Assembly: GCA_945875195.1 (NCBI GenBank)
Contig: CAMCJW010000164.1
Span: 1-6,721, forward strand
Direction: 5' to 3'
Source of the DNA: Chitinophaga pinensis
GTDB lineage: Bacteria > Bacteroidota > Bacteroidia > UKL13-3
DNA length: 6,721 nt
Shown: piece by piece, positions 1 through 5,776 of the stretch
Numbering within the stretch: position 1 is the first letter of the stretch
Layout: every line of letters starts with the position of its first letter
The notes under the pieces: model-generated
What the model saw: the letters and a program-made list of their open reading frames with translations, nothing else
What the model was told of the DNA's origin: nothing
Databases searched by the model: none
Program-made: the position numbers and the translations under genes

Positions 1-356
1 CGGAATTGCATTTTAGCACATTGGACGCAAATTTTTTGGGGAAACTTATTTTTCAACAAAAAAAGATTCATTTCACTTTTAAAAAATTTCCTTTGCCTAT
101 CAAGTCTAGAGTGAAATCATCTAAATCACTATTTTTGGGGAAACTCCAGCATTTTATTGATTTTGAAAAATTAAATTCAAGAAAATCAGGAAGATAAAAA
201 ATTGCAAAAATCAATTTTTAACAAGCCAATGACATTAAATTATTGCTTAAACACATTATTTTAACTTAGATCCTTAAAAAATGAGGAGCTTACATTAAGT
301 TTTTTATGTCAAATTTTTAAGAATTCATGTTAAGTAAAGAGAATCAAAAAGGCCTT
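1..356. other. AT-rich stretch without a convincing gene
   Basis: This stretch is very rich in A and T. It contains a 63-codon open frame on the plus strand (6-197), but the predicted peptide is a Lys/Phe/Ser-rich string with no recognisable domain, signal peptide or family motif, so I do not call it a gene. The only internal structure I see is a 14-base direct repeat (33-46 and 132-145). The right end runs into the moaA remnant that starts at 357. The stretch may be decayed sequence, but nothing identifies its origin. Confidence 0.5.
33..145 (+). repeat. Pair of 14-base direct repeats
   Basis: TTTTTGGGGAAACT occurs at 33-46 and again at 132-145, an exact match with a start-to-start distance of 99 bases. 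Because 99 is a multiple of three, both copies are read in the same frame and give the peptide FLGKL twice in the 6-197 open frame. The match is short and partly low in complexity, so it may be chance or the trace of an old short duplication. Confidence 0.4.
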
Positions 357-600
357 TTAACCGCCAATTTTTATCATGCTCCTATTCTGTATTGTTTGAG
401 GGTCTATTTGTTGATAATCGCCTCCAATTGGCCTCCTAGGGCAACTGCTTTATTGGCTAAGCTCTGTTGAATGAGTGGGAAGATGTTTTCCCCGGTTCTA
501 TGAGCATTGAGTAAATCAATTTCGCCTTTTGAGAATAGGCAGTTTTTCATTTTGCCATCGGTTTCCATCAAAAGGCATAAACTCAATAAACCTCACACTA
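357..600 (-). pseudogene. moaA 3'-end remnant (second, decayed copy)
   Basis: This is a broken second copy of the 3' part of moaA, on the same strand as the intact gene at 2842-3822 and about 80-85% identical to it at DNA level by eye. The last codons survive (NRSMIKIGG then TAA at 357-359), as does the segment with the third C-terminal cluster cysteine (GKMKNCLF). Two lesions are clear. A one-base deletion near 424 shifts the frame after GGQLE, so the longest open frame (404-586) ends early as AIINK instead of reading GDYQQIDPQ. At 543-558, MoaA residues equivalent to VRFIEFMPF...GN join directly to TDGKMKNC: 200 bases are missing compared with the intact gene, including the CxxC of the C-terminal cluster. 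Homology fades at about 598-600, and no N-terminal half or radical-SAM CxxxCxxC motif is present. The product cannot be a working enzyme. It could be an old duplicate or the rest of a moaA from another lineage. Confidence 0.88.
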
Positions 601-792
601 GGTTTCAGCTATTGCCAAAACTTGGATTATAGGTTATTGGAAATGAAATTGGACAAGCTAGATAGGTGCCACTGATCAGTAATATGGTTTGTTTTAAGAG
701 AATTAAATTTAAAGGCCTAAAAATTAATTTGAATAGTTGATTTAATTGTTTAATTTGCAGATACTATTCAATTTTTAACCAAACCAAAAACC
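601..792. other. Intergenic gap upstream of the secreted-protein gene
   Basis: No gene is visible between the end of moaA homology and the start at 793. The gap contains a perfect 10-base palindrome, ACTGATCAGT (671-680), with no known role, and a weak promoter-like pair nearer the gene (listed separately). The missing 5' part of the moaA remnant would be expected here, but I cannot align this stretch to moaA. Confidence 0.5.
728..757 (+). promoter_or_regulatory. Weak Bacteroidota-type promoter candidate
   Basis: TTTG at 728-731 and TAATTTG at 751-757 lie 19 bases apart, a plausible spacing for the Bacteroidota -33/-7 pair (TTTG and TAnnTTTG). The -7 element is one base short of the consensus. 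A transcript would begin near 764 and leave a leader of about 30 bases before the ATG at 793. In DNA this AT-rich, such a match can arise by chance. Confidence 0.3.
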
Positions 793-2682
793 ATGAAAAA
801 AACAACCCAAACAATCTTATTACTAAGTTTTTTGATTTTAACAATTCCCGATTATTGTTTTGGTCAAACAGAAAAAATTTTGCAAAAAACAGCCTTTGAC
901 ATTAAAGTTAATTCAGTAACTAAGGTTAAAGCTACCCCAATTAATCTTGTTGCTGTTGGCGGTCTGGCAACAGAGTTAGCAAACCCAACAATTTCCAATT
1001 TAACACTTGGAAAATTTGACCCTGATGCTGCGAATATCTTCAATTTTAATAATGAATATGAGTTAAGAATGAATGTTGGTGGAAATATAATTAGGCTTTC
1101 CGGAGAAATTACACAAATTAAGGAAGTGAATGACGGCTCAGGTGATATTATTGCAACTGGATGGGTAACTAATAATGATACAAAGGACATTTTAATCGCT
1201 AAATTTAATTCAATAGGTGCAGTTATTTATTGCTATGGTATAGATTTAGGTAAACAACGTGACGAGGTTGGCTTAGGTATTGATGACCTAATATATGAAT
1301 TTCCGCTAACTAACCATTTTGATGATCATGGAATTATTACGGGATATGCCAAAGATAAACTAAATAATCCAAACCTTTTTGTTTTGAAATTTGACTTAGC
1401 TACTTGTATTACTTTTGTAAATGTTGACCTCATTACTTTTCCTCCCACATCCTTTCAATCAGGGCCGAGAAATACGATTGGTGTTATAGGTGAAAAAGTC
1501 AAACTCTTGCAAAGAAGCAATGCAAATTTTACTGATATTTACTTAGTGGGCCATTTTATATATGATCCATTAGAAGGTGGGGGGGACTATGGACTTTCAA
1601 AAGGAGGAGGATTTATTTTTAGAATTTCTTTTGATAATACAAAAACAACGAAAATAAATTATGAAGAAATAATTACATTTGCAAATCAAACAGAGAATAC
1701 TATCAGGTTCTACAATTTATCAATGAAAACGGCTGGAGAAGACGATAACATTATAATTTGTGGAGAGTCAGGATTAATGCAAATTCCTCCTCCATATGTT
1801 GATTATACACCACAACTAACAAAACCAATTATGCTCTCCATAAATCGTCATTTTAATTTAGGAATTAATGTAAATTGGTTTTACACATATCCGAGTTGGA
1901 CAAGTCACATTGGGAGACTAAATGAAATTGAGTTGTATAATGACCAAGTAATTACTGGTGTTGGTTATAGAATCAATGTTCCTCCAACGGACTCTAAAAC
2001 TAGCCTTTTCGGAGTTTTCGATTACAATTCCGGTATTAACTTGTTTAAGTCAGAAATTGGTAAAACCAATAGCGGCAGCAATGATAAGTTTCAATTAAAT
2101 TCATTGTGTGTTACAAATAACCCTGCGCCATCAAATTCAATTGTGGGTGGTGGGTCCTTGAATTTGTTAAATTTAAGCCAACAAGTTGGATATACAATAG
2201 GGGCAAAAGTAAATCTCTTTACAGACATTCAGCTTGATGCGTGTTATACCAACTCTACAATTCCTCCGTTACCAGGACTTGTTAATTACATAAATGAGGA
2301 ACCAATTGAAAACAAATTTTATAATGTAACTAGATTAATTAATGATTTAATTACAGTAACCCCAAATCTTCTTTCAAACATTACAGATTGTCTAAATGAT
2401 ATAGAAGAGGCACTACTTAAAACGAAAAGCAAGGATGAATCGAATTACAATAAACCTATTAACGATTTCATTATAGTTAAGGATAATGTTCAAATTCTAA
2501 CTAACAATTCTAAAGAAAAAACCAGATTTAGAATTATGGATAATTTAGGAAAAATAGTTTTAGAAATTGAACTCAGTTCAAATGAATCTTTTGAATTAAA
2601 TGAAAACTCTTTATATCTATCAAAAGGTATATACTATTTATTCGTGAACGACATATATAATGAAAAGATCGCTTTACTCTAG
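793..2682 (+). CDS. Secreted T9SS-type protein with beta-propeller-like repeats
   Basis: This 629-residue protein has no function I can name. Residues 1-24 are a clear Sec signal peptide (Lys-Lys, then a hydrophobic core) with likely cleavage at CFG|Q; Cys22 is not in a good lipobox, so a lipoprotein is unlikely. Residues about 107-478 contain roughly six loose repeats, each pairing a short strand with an internal Gly (for example IIATGWV, GIITGYA, IYLVGHF, IIICGES) with a following strand such as ILIAKFN or LFVLKFD. This resembles SBBP-type beta-propeller blades, which is inference from pattern. Residues about 555-629 look like a T9SS type A sorting domain, with FRIMDNLGKIVLEIEL, then LSKGIYYLFV and a hydrophobic end. 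The protein is therefore probably exported across the outer membrane and released or anchored at the surface. The gene is more AT-rich than moaA and sits between the two moaA copies. A run of seven G lies at 1579-1585. The start is fixed by the signal peptide. Confidence 0.85.
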   Translation: MKKTTQTILLLSFLILTIPDYCFGQTEKILQKTAFDIKVNSVTKVKATPINLVAVGGLATELANPTISNLTLGKFDPDAANIFNFNNEYELRMNVGGNIIRLSGEITQIKEVNDGSGDIIATGWVTNNDTKDILIAKFNSIGAVIYCYGIDLGKQRDEVGLGIDDLIYEFPLTNHFDDHGIITGYAKDKLNNPNLFVLKFDLATCITFVNVDLITFPPTSFQSGPRNTIGVIGEKVKLLQRSNANFTDIYLVGHFIYDPLEGGGDYGLSKGGGFIFRISFDNTKTTKINYEEIITFANQTENTIRFYNLSMKTAGEDDNIIICGESGLMQIPPPYVDYTPQLTKPIMLSINRHFNLGINVNWFYTYPSWTSHIGRLNEIELYNDQVITGVGYRINVPPTDSKTSLFGVFDYNSGINLFKSEIGKTNSGSNDKFQLNSLCVTNNPAPSNSIVGGGSLNLLNLSQQVGYTIGAKVNLFTDIQLDACYTNSTIPPLPGLVNYINEEPIENKFYNVTRLINDLITVTPNLLSNITDCLNDIEEALLKTKSKDESNYNKPINDFIIVKDNVQILTNNSKEKTRFRIMDNLGKIVLEIELSSNESFELNENSLYLSKGIYYLFVNDIYNEKIALL

Positions 2683-2710
2683 CTAAAACTATTTTATAAT
2701 AAATTATAAA

Positions 2711-2754
2711 TAGCTGCCTCAACTTATAATTAGGTTAAGGCAGCTATTTTTTTT
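2711..2754 (+). terminator. Rho-independent terminator after the secreted-protein gene
   Basis: TAGCTGCCTCAAC (2711-2723) pairs with GTTAAGGCAGCTA (2734-2746): 13 positions with one mismatch, and a 10-base loop. Eight T follow (2747-2754). It lies 29 bases after the stop at 2682. On the other strand the hairpin is followed by a poorer T-rich stretch (TTTATAATTTATT), so it may also stop transcription arriving from moaA, which converges on it. Confidence 0.9.
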
Positions 2755-2810
2755 GATATAATTAATAAAGAATTCTGTCAATAATTATCAAACACCTCTA
2801 ATTGAAAATA

Positions 2811-2824
2811 CCTAAACTGTTAGG
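2811..2824 (-). terminator. Weak hairpin downstream of moaA
   Basis: CCTAA (2811-2815) and TTAGG (2820-2824) form a 5-base stem with a 4-base loop, 18 bases past the moaA stop. Read from moaA it is followed by TATTTTC. It is too small to be a strong terminator; the bigger hairpin at 2711-2746 is the better candidate for ending the moaA transcript. Confidence 0.2.
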
Positions 2825-2841
2825 AAAAATTAAAAAGCCAT

Positions 2842-3822
2842 TTAACCGCCAATTTTAATCATGCTCCTGTTAGTTATTGCATGAGGGTCAACTTGATGGT
2901 AATCGCCTTCAAATTGGCCTCCTAGGGCAAGAGCTTTGTTTGCTAAGCTTTGTTGAATGAGCGGCAAAATGTTTGCCCCATTTCTATGAGCGTTGAGAAT
3001 ATCAATTTCGCCATTTGAGAAAAGGCAGTTTTTCATTTTGCCATCAGCTGTTAGGCGCAAGCGGTTGCAGGTATTACAAAATGGAGCTGTCATGGTACTA
3101 ATTACCGCAAAAGTGCCTTGGTAGCCATTTACCTGAAAGCTTTTAGCCGTTTCGTTGGGCTCTTCACGCAGTTTTGCGTATTGGTATTTTGAAGAGGCAA
3201 GTGTTAAAATCTCTTGAAAGGTAAACACTTTTTCATTGTCCCATTGGTTGCCAGTAAAAGGCATAAATTCTATGAACCTAACATGGATTGGCAAGTTTTT
3301 GGTCCAATCTATGAAGTTGAGTATTTCATTGTCGTTGAAGCTACGCATTACCACCATATTTAACTTCACATGAAAACCCTCGTTGATTAGGAGCTTAATG
3401 TTATTGAGCACCTGTGTGAATAGGTCGCGCTTTGTTATTTGGTTAAATTTTGCGGCATCTAATGTATCTAAACTCACATTTATGGAACGTATTTTTGCGG
3501 CTTTAAAAACGTCAATGAATTGATGAATTCGCGAACCGTTTGTAGTGAGTGTGAGTTTTACAGGAAGTTTTGAAAGGGCAAGAATTATATCGGCCGCATC
3601 TTTTCTTGCCAAAGGTTCGCCGCCGGTTAGTCTAATTTTTTTGATTCCTAGATTTACAAATTGGGTAGCAATTGATTCAATCTCGTTTAATTGCATCAAA
3701 TGCGAGCTGGGCATAAATTGCGCTTCTTCATTAGGTATGCAATATTGGCACCTAAAATTACACACATCGGTGAGTGAAATTCTCAGGTAATCATGAATAC
3801 GGTTGAAGCTATCTTGAAGCAT
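2842..3822 (-). CDS. moaA: GTP 3',8-cyclase MoaA (molybdenum cofactor synthesis)
   Basis: MoaA is a radical-SAM enzyme with two 4Fe-4S clusters. It converts GTP to 3',8-cyclo-GTP, which MoaC turns into cyclic pyranopterin monophosphate, the first intermediate of molybdenum cofactor. At 326 residues it has the normal family length. Visible motifs: the N-terminal cluster CNFRCQYC (C21, C25, C28), the SAM-binding LTGGEPL (65-71), TTNGS (93-97), SLDTLD, VRFIEFMPF, the C-terminal cluster CNTC plus a distant Cys (C249, C252, C266) and the C-terminal Gly-Gly tail needed for activity. All key residues are present, so the gene looks intact. It stands alone: no moaC, moaE, moeA or mobA lies within the window. 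It converges on the secreted-protein gene and diverges from the START-domain gene. A decayed copy of its 3' end lies at 357-600. Confidence 0.97.
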   Translation of the reverse strand: MLQDSFNRIHDYLRISLTDVCNFRCQYCIPNEEAQFMPSSHLMQLNEIESIATQFVNLGIKKIRLTGGEPLARKDAADIILALSKLPVKLTLTTNGSRIHQFIDVFKAAKIRSINVSLDTLDAAKFNQITKRDLFTQVLNNIKLLINEGFHVKLNMVVMRSFNDNEILNFIDWTKNLPIHVRFIEFMPFTGNQWDNEKVFTFQEILTLASSKYQYAKLREEPNETAKSFQVNGYQGTFAVISTMTAPFCNTCNRLRLTADGKMKNCLFSNGEIDILNAHRNGANILPLIQQSLANKALALGGQFEGDYHQVDPHAITNRSMIKIGG

Positions 3823-3867
3823 TAAATTTATTGGTATGGGCTATTGCACAAATACTGCCCTTGCTTA

Positions 3868-3875
3868 CAAAGGTA
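3868..3875 (-). promoter_or_regulatory. Candidate -7 box for moaA
   Basis: On the minus strand this reads TACCTTTG, a full match to the Bacteroidota -7 consensus TAnnTTTG. It lies 45 bases before the moaA ATG, giving a leader of about 40 bases. No clean TTTG appears 17-23 bases further upstream, so only half of the promoter is supported. Confidence 0.45.
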
Positions 3876-4015
3876 ATTAATTAATCATTTTACCCATAAA
3901 ACTGCCAGATTTAGAAGATTAACAGTTATTAAACTTTAATAAATTGCATCCTTACAGTTTTGATTATTGTGACATTTAACGCATCATTGCAGTTTAATTA
4001 GCTAATAAATTTTTA

Positions 4016-4642
4016 ATGTTTTTCCTCAATCATCGCGTATTTATTTTGTTACTTTTTTGTTTTTGGCTCGAACCAAATTTTGCTCAAAGTGACTGGAAGG
4101 AAGTAAGAAATGAACAGCAAATAAAAGTTTATACCAGAACAGTAAAAGGCTACGATATCAAAGAGCTTAAAATTATCGCACATTTTGATGCCAGCGCGCA
4201 ATCTTTTGTGGCTTTGTTATTGGATGTGGCGTCACAACCCAAGTACCTGTTTTCATGCAAGCATACCGAGTTGGTTCAGGTAAAAAACAAACAAGAGCAA
4301 ATCTATTACCAACAAGTAAATATGCCTTGGCCTTTAAAAGATAGAGATGGCTATTTTCTGCAAAATACTTACTCAAACCAAGCCAATAAAACCATTGTTT
4401 TTGAAACCAAAGCTGTCGGTCATTTGTATCCATTAAAGAATGAATATGTGCGCATTCCGGTGTTAAAAGCTATGTGGACCATACAAGCAACTTCGGCTAA
4501 AAGTATGATTGGAGAATACCAGGTGGTGATTGATCCAGGCGGAGAAGTACCAGCTTGGTTGATTAATTTGTTTATTGATAAAGCGCCATTTGAAACAGTG
4601 CTTAACATGCGTAAATTATTGGCAACGGGAAAATATAATTAG
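4016..4642 (+). CDS. Exported START-domain lipid-binding protein
   Basis: This 208-residue protein carries a START domain, a helix-grip fold with a deep pocket for lipids or other hydrophobic ligands. Residues 1-23 form a signal peptide (hydrophobic core VFILLLFCFWL, likely cleavage at NFA|Q), so it should act in the periplasm, which is unusual compared with the eukaryotic cytosolic members. The rest fits the bacterial START family: DWKEV at 26-30, MPWPLKDRD at 103-111 (the usual MPWP..RD), the YVRIPV segment at 144-149, then DPGGEVPAWLIN (173-184) and a C-terminal helix that would close the pocket. The ligand cannot be told from sequence. It is probably transcribed alone: moaA diverges from it, and an 86-base gap with its own promoter candidate separates it from the kinase gene. 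The ATG at 4016 is favoured because it directly precedes the signal peptide. Confidence 0.85.
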   Translation: MFFLNHRVFILLLFCFWLEPNFAQSDWKEVRNEQQIKVYTRTVKGYDIKELKIIAHFDASAQSFVALLLDVASQPKYLFSCKHTELVQVKNKQEQIYYQQVNMPWPLKDRDGYFLQNTYSNQANKTIVFETKAVGHLYPLKNEYVRIPVLKAMWTIQATSAKSMIGEYQVVIDPGGEVPAWLINLFIDKAPFETVLNMRKLLATGKYN

Positions 4643-4659
4643 ACCTAAGTTGGGTATAA

Positions 4660-4687
4660 TTTGGTTGATACCTGACTGATATTTTTG
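4660..4687 (+). promoter_or_regulatory. Promoter candidate for the kinase-deaminase unit
   Basis: TATTTTTG at 4680-4687 is a full match to the Bacteroidota -7 box TAnnTTTG. TTTG at 4660-4663 lies 16 bases before it, close to the usual -33 spacing. The transcript would start near 4694, about 35 bases before the TTG start at 4729. A small inverted repeat, GGTAT (4653-4657) and ATACC (4668-4672), overlaps the -33 element and could be an operator, though it may be chance. Confidence 0.45.
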
Positions 4688-4728
4688 ATTTTTAGTTAAT
4701 TTATTTATTTTCACCAAAAAACAATATT

Positions 4729-5295
4729 TTGAAAATCATAGGTATAACAGGCACATTAGGCGCAGGCAAAGGAACCATTGTAGATTATTTGGTGGCTAAA
4801 CATGGATTTACTCATTTTTCTGTGCGAGGCTACCTTATTGGTATCATAAAGGCAAAAGGCCAGGAGGTTAACCGCGATAGTTTAACCCATACTGCAAACG
4901 AATTACGGGCGAATAATAGTCCGAGTTTTATTGCCGAGGAGCTCTTTAAAGAGGCAGAAAAAAGCGGTGCAAATTGTATTATAGAAAGCATCAGAACTCC
5001 AGGCGAAGTGATTGCTCTGAAAGCAAAAGGCGGCTTTAAATTGCTTTCGGTAGATACCGATAGGCGCATAAGGTATGAACGCATACTGCTTCGGGGATCC
5101 GAAACAGATCATATTTCTTTTGAGACATTTGCTGCAAATGAAGAAAGAGAAATGAATTCGACTGATCCGAATAAGCAGAATTTAAATGCTTGTATGAGTC
5201 AGGCAGATTACCATTTTGCCAATAACGGCACCTTTGAAGAATTGTATCAACAACTAGATCAAATAATAAACGATGAACCAAGCAACAGAAACTAA
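4729..5295 (+). CDS. P-loop nucleotide kinase-like protein paired with dCMP deaminase
   Basis: This 188-residue P-loop NTPase resembles small nucleoside monophosphate kinases, dephospho-CoA kinase and the archaeal UPF0200 family. It begins with the first beta strand and a Walker A loop, GTLGAGKGT (8-16; GKGT as in adenylate kinase rather than GKS). ESIR (86-89) follows the next strand, where the UPF0200 group has DGIR. RYERILLRG (115-123) is a likely lid or arginine region, and SQADYHFANNG (157-167) is the C-terminal strand typical of this fold. The start is TTG at 4729: no ATG precedes the P-loop in frame and a later start would remove it. Its 3' end overlaps the dCMP deaminase gene by 23 bases in another frame, implying coupled translation. 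A deoxynucleoside monophosphate kinase acting with the deaminase is a reasonable inference but is not proven. Dephospho-CoA kinase itself is less likely because of the GKGT loop and the genomic context. Confidence 0.82.
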   Translation: MKIIGITGTLGAGKGTIVDYLVAKHGFTHFSVRGYLIGIIKAKGQEVNRDSLTHTANELRANNSPSFIAEELFKEAEKSGANCIIESIRTPGEVIALKAKGGFKLLSVDTDRRIRYERILLRGSETDHISFETFAANEEREMNSTDPNKQNLNACMSQADYHFANNGTFEELYQQLDQIINDEPSNRN

Positions 5296-5776
5296 ATATG
5301 TTCGCCCGAGTTGGGATGCGTATTTTATGGAGGTAATGGAAGCCATTAGCAAACGCGCTACTTGTGGCAGAGGTAGGAGTGGTTGTGTCATTGCAAGAGA
5401 GAACCAATTATTGGTAACAGGTTATGTTGGGTCGCCAATAGGTTTGCCACATTGCGATGAGGTGGGACATCAAATGAAGAAAATGATTCATGAAGATGAT
5501 AGCATTACTGAGCATTGTGTGCGTACGGTTCATGCCGAGCAGAATGCCATTTGCCAGGCTGCAAAAAATGGGGTTTCATTAGATGGTTCAACGCTTTATT
5601 GCCGCATGACACCTTGCCGAGTTTGTGCCATGTTGATTATCAATTGTGGTATAAAGCGAGTTGTTTGTGAGCGCAAATACCATGCAGGAGGAGAGAGTGA
5701 GCTCATGTTGCAACAGGCAGGAGTGAGCTTAGCGTTTTTTCATGATGAGGTTCAATCTTATGAAAAGGCAAAATAA
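5273..5776 (+). CDS. dCMP deaminase (zinc-dependent)
   Basis: This 167-residue enzyme belongs to the cytidine/deoxycytidylate deaminase family and probably converts dCMP to dUMP, the substrate for thymidylate synthase, in the cytoplasm. Zinc ligands are His87 of HAE (87-89) and Cys115 and Cys118 of PCRVC (114-118); Glu89 is the catalytic proton shuttle. RPSWDAYFM (11-19) is the typical N-terminal motif of dCMP deaminases. GYVGSP (50-55) occupies the place of the GYNGTP motif, with Val where Asn is usual. Additional Cys/His residues (C31, C61, H81) could hold a structural zinc, as in phage T4-type enzymes, but this is inference. The ATG at 5273 lies inside the end of the kinase gene (23-base overlap) and is the only in-frame start before RPSWD. 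No clear terminator follows. ComEB-type and tRNA adenosine deaminases were considered; RPSWD..FM and the length favour dCMP deaminase. Confidence 0.92.
   Translation: MNQATETKYVRPSWDAYFMEVMEAISKRATCGRGRSGCVIARENQLLVTGYVGSPIGLPHCDEVGHQMKKMIHEDDSITEHCVRTVHAEQNAICQAAKNGVSLDGSTLYCRMTPCRVCAMLIINCGIKRVVCERKYHAGGESELMLQQAGVSLAFFHDEVQSYEKAK

Noticed and set aside
6..197. 63-codon plus-strand open frame near the left edge
   Set aside because: Composition is low in complexity (Lys, Phe, Ser), there is no domain or signal peptide, and it lies in AT-rich DNA next to a pseudogene.
404..586. Short minus-strand open frame as an independent 60-residue gene
   Set aside because: It is the internal part of the moaA remnant; its N-terminus is out-of-frame moaA sequence and its C-terminus comes from a one-base frameshift.
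357..600. Attachment-site duplication made by an integrase at the 3' end of moaA
   Set aside because: The copy is long (over 200 bases after a 200-base deletion) and about 15-20% diverged, and there is no integrase or recombinase gene in the window, so an old paralogue or xenologue fits better.
671..680. Palindrome ACTGATCAGT as an operator for the secreted-protein gene
   Set aside because: It is a single 10-base palindrome more than 100 bases before the start, with no second site; chance is a sufficient explanation.
864..1190. 108-codon minus-strand frame within the secreted-protein gene
   Set aside because: It is antisense to a long gene with a signal peptide and sorting tail, and shows no family features.
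4830..5407. Several minus-strand frames across the kinase-deaminase unit
   Set aside because: They are opposite two genes with complete catalytic motifs; the peptides match nothing I recognise.
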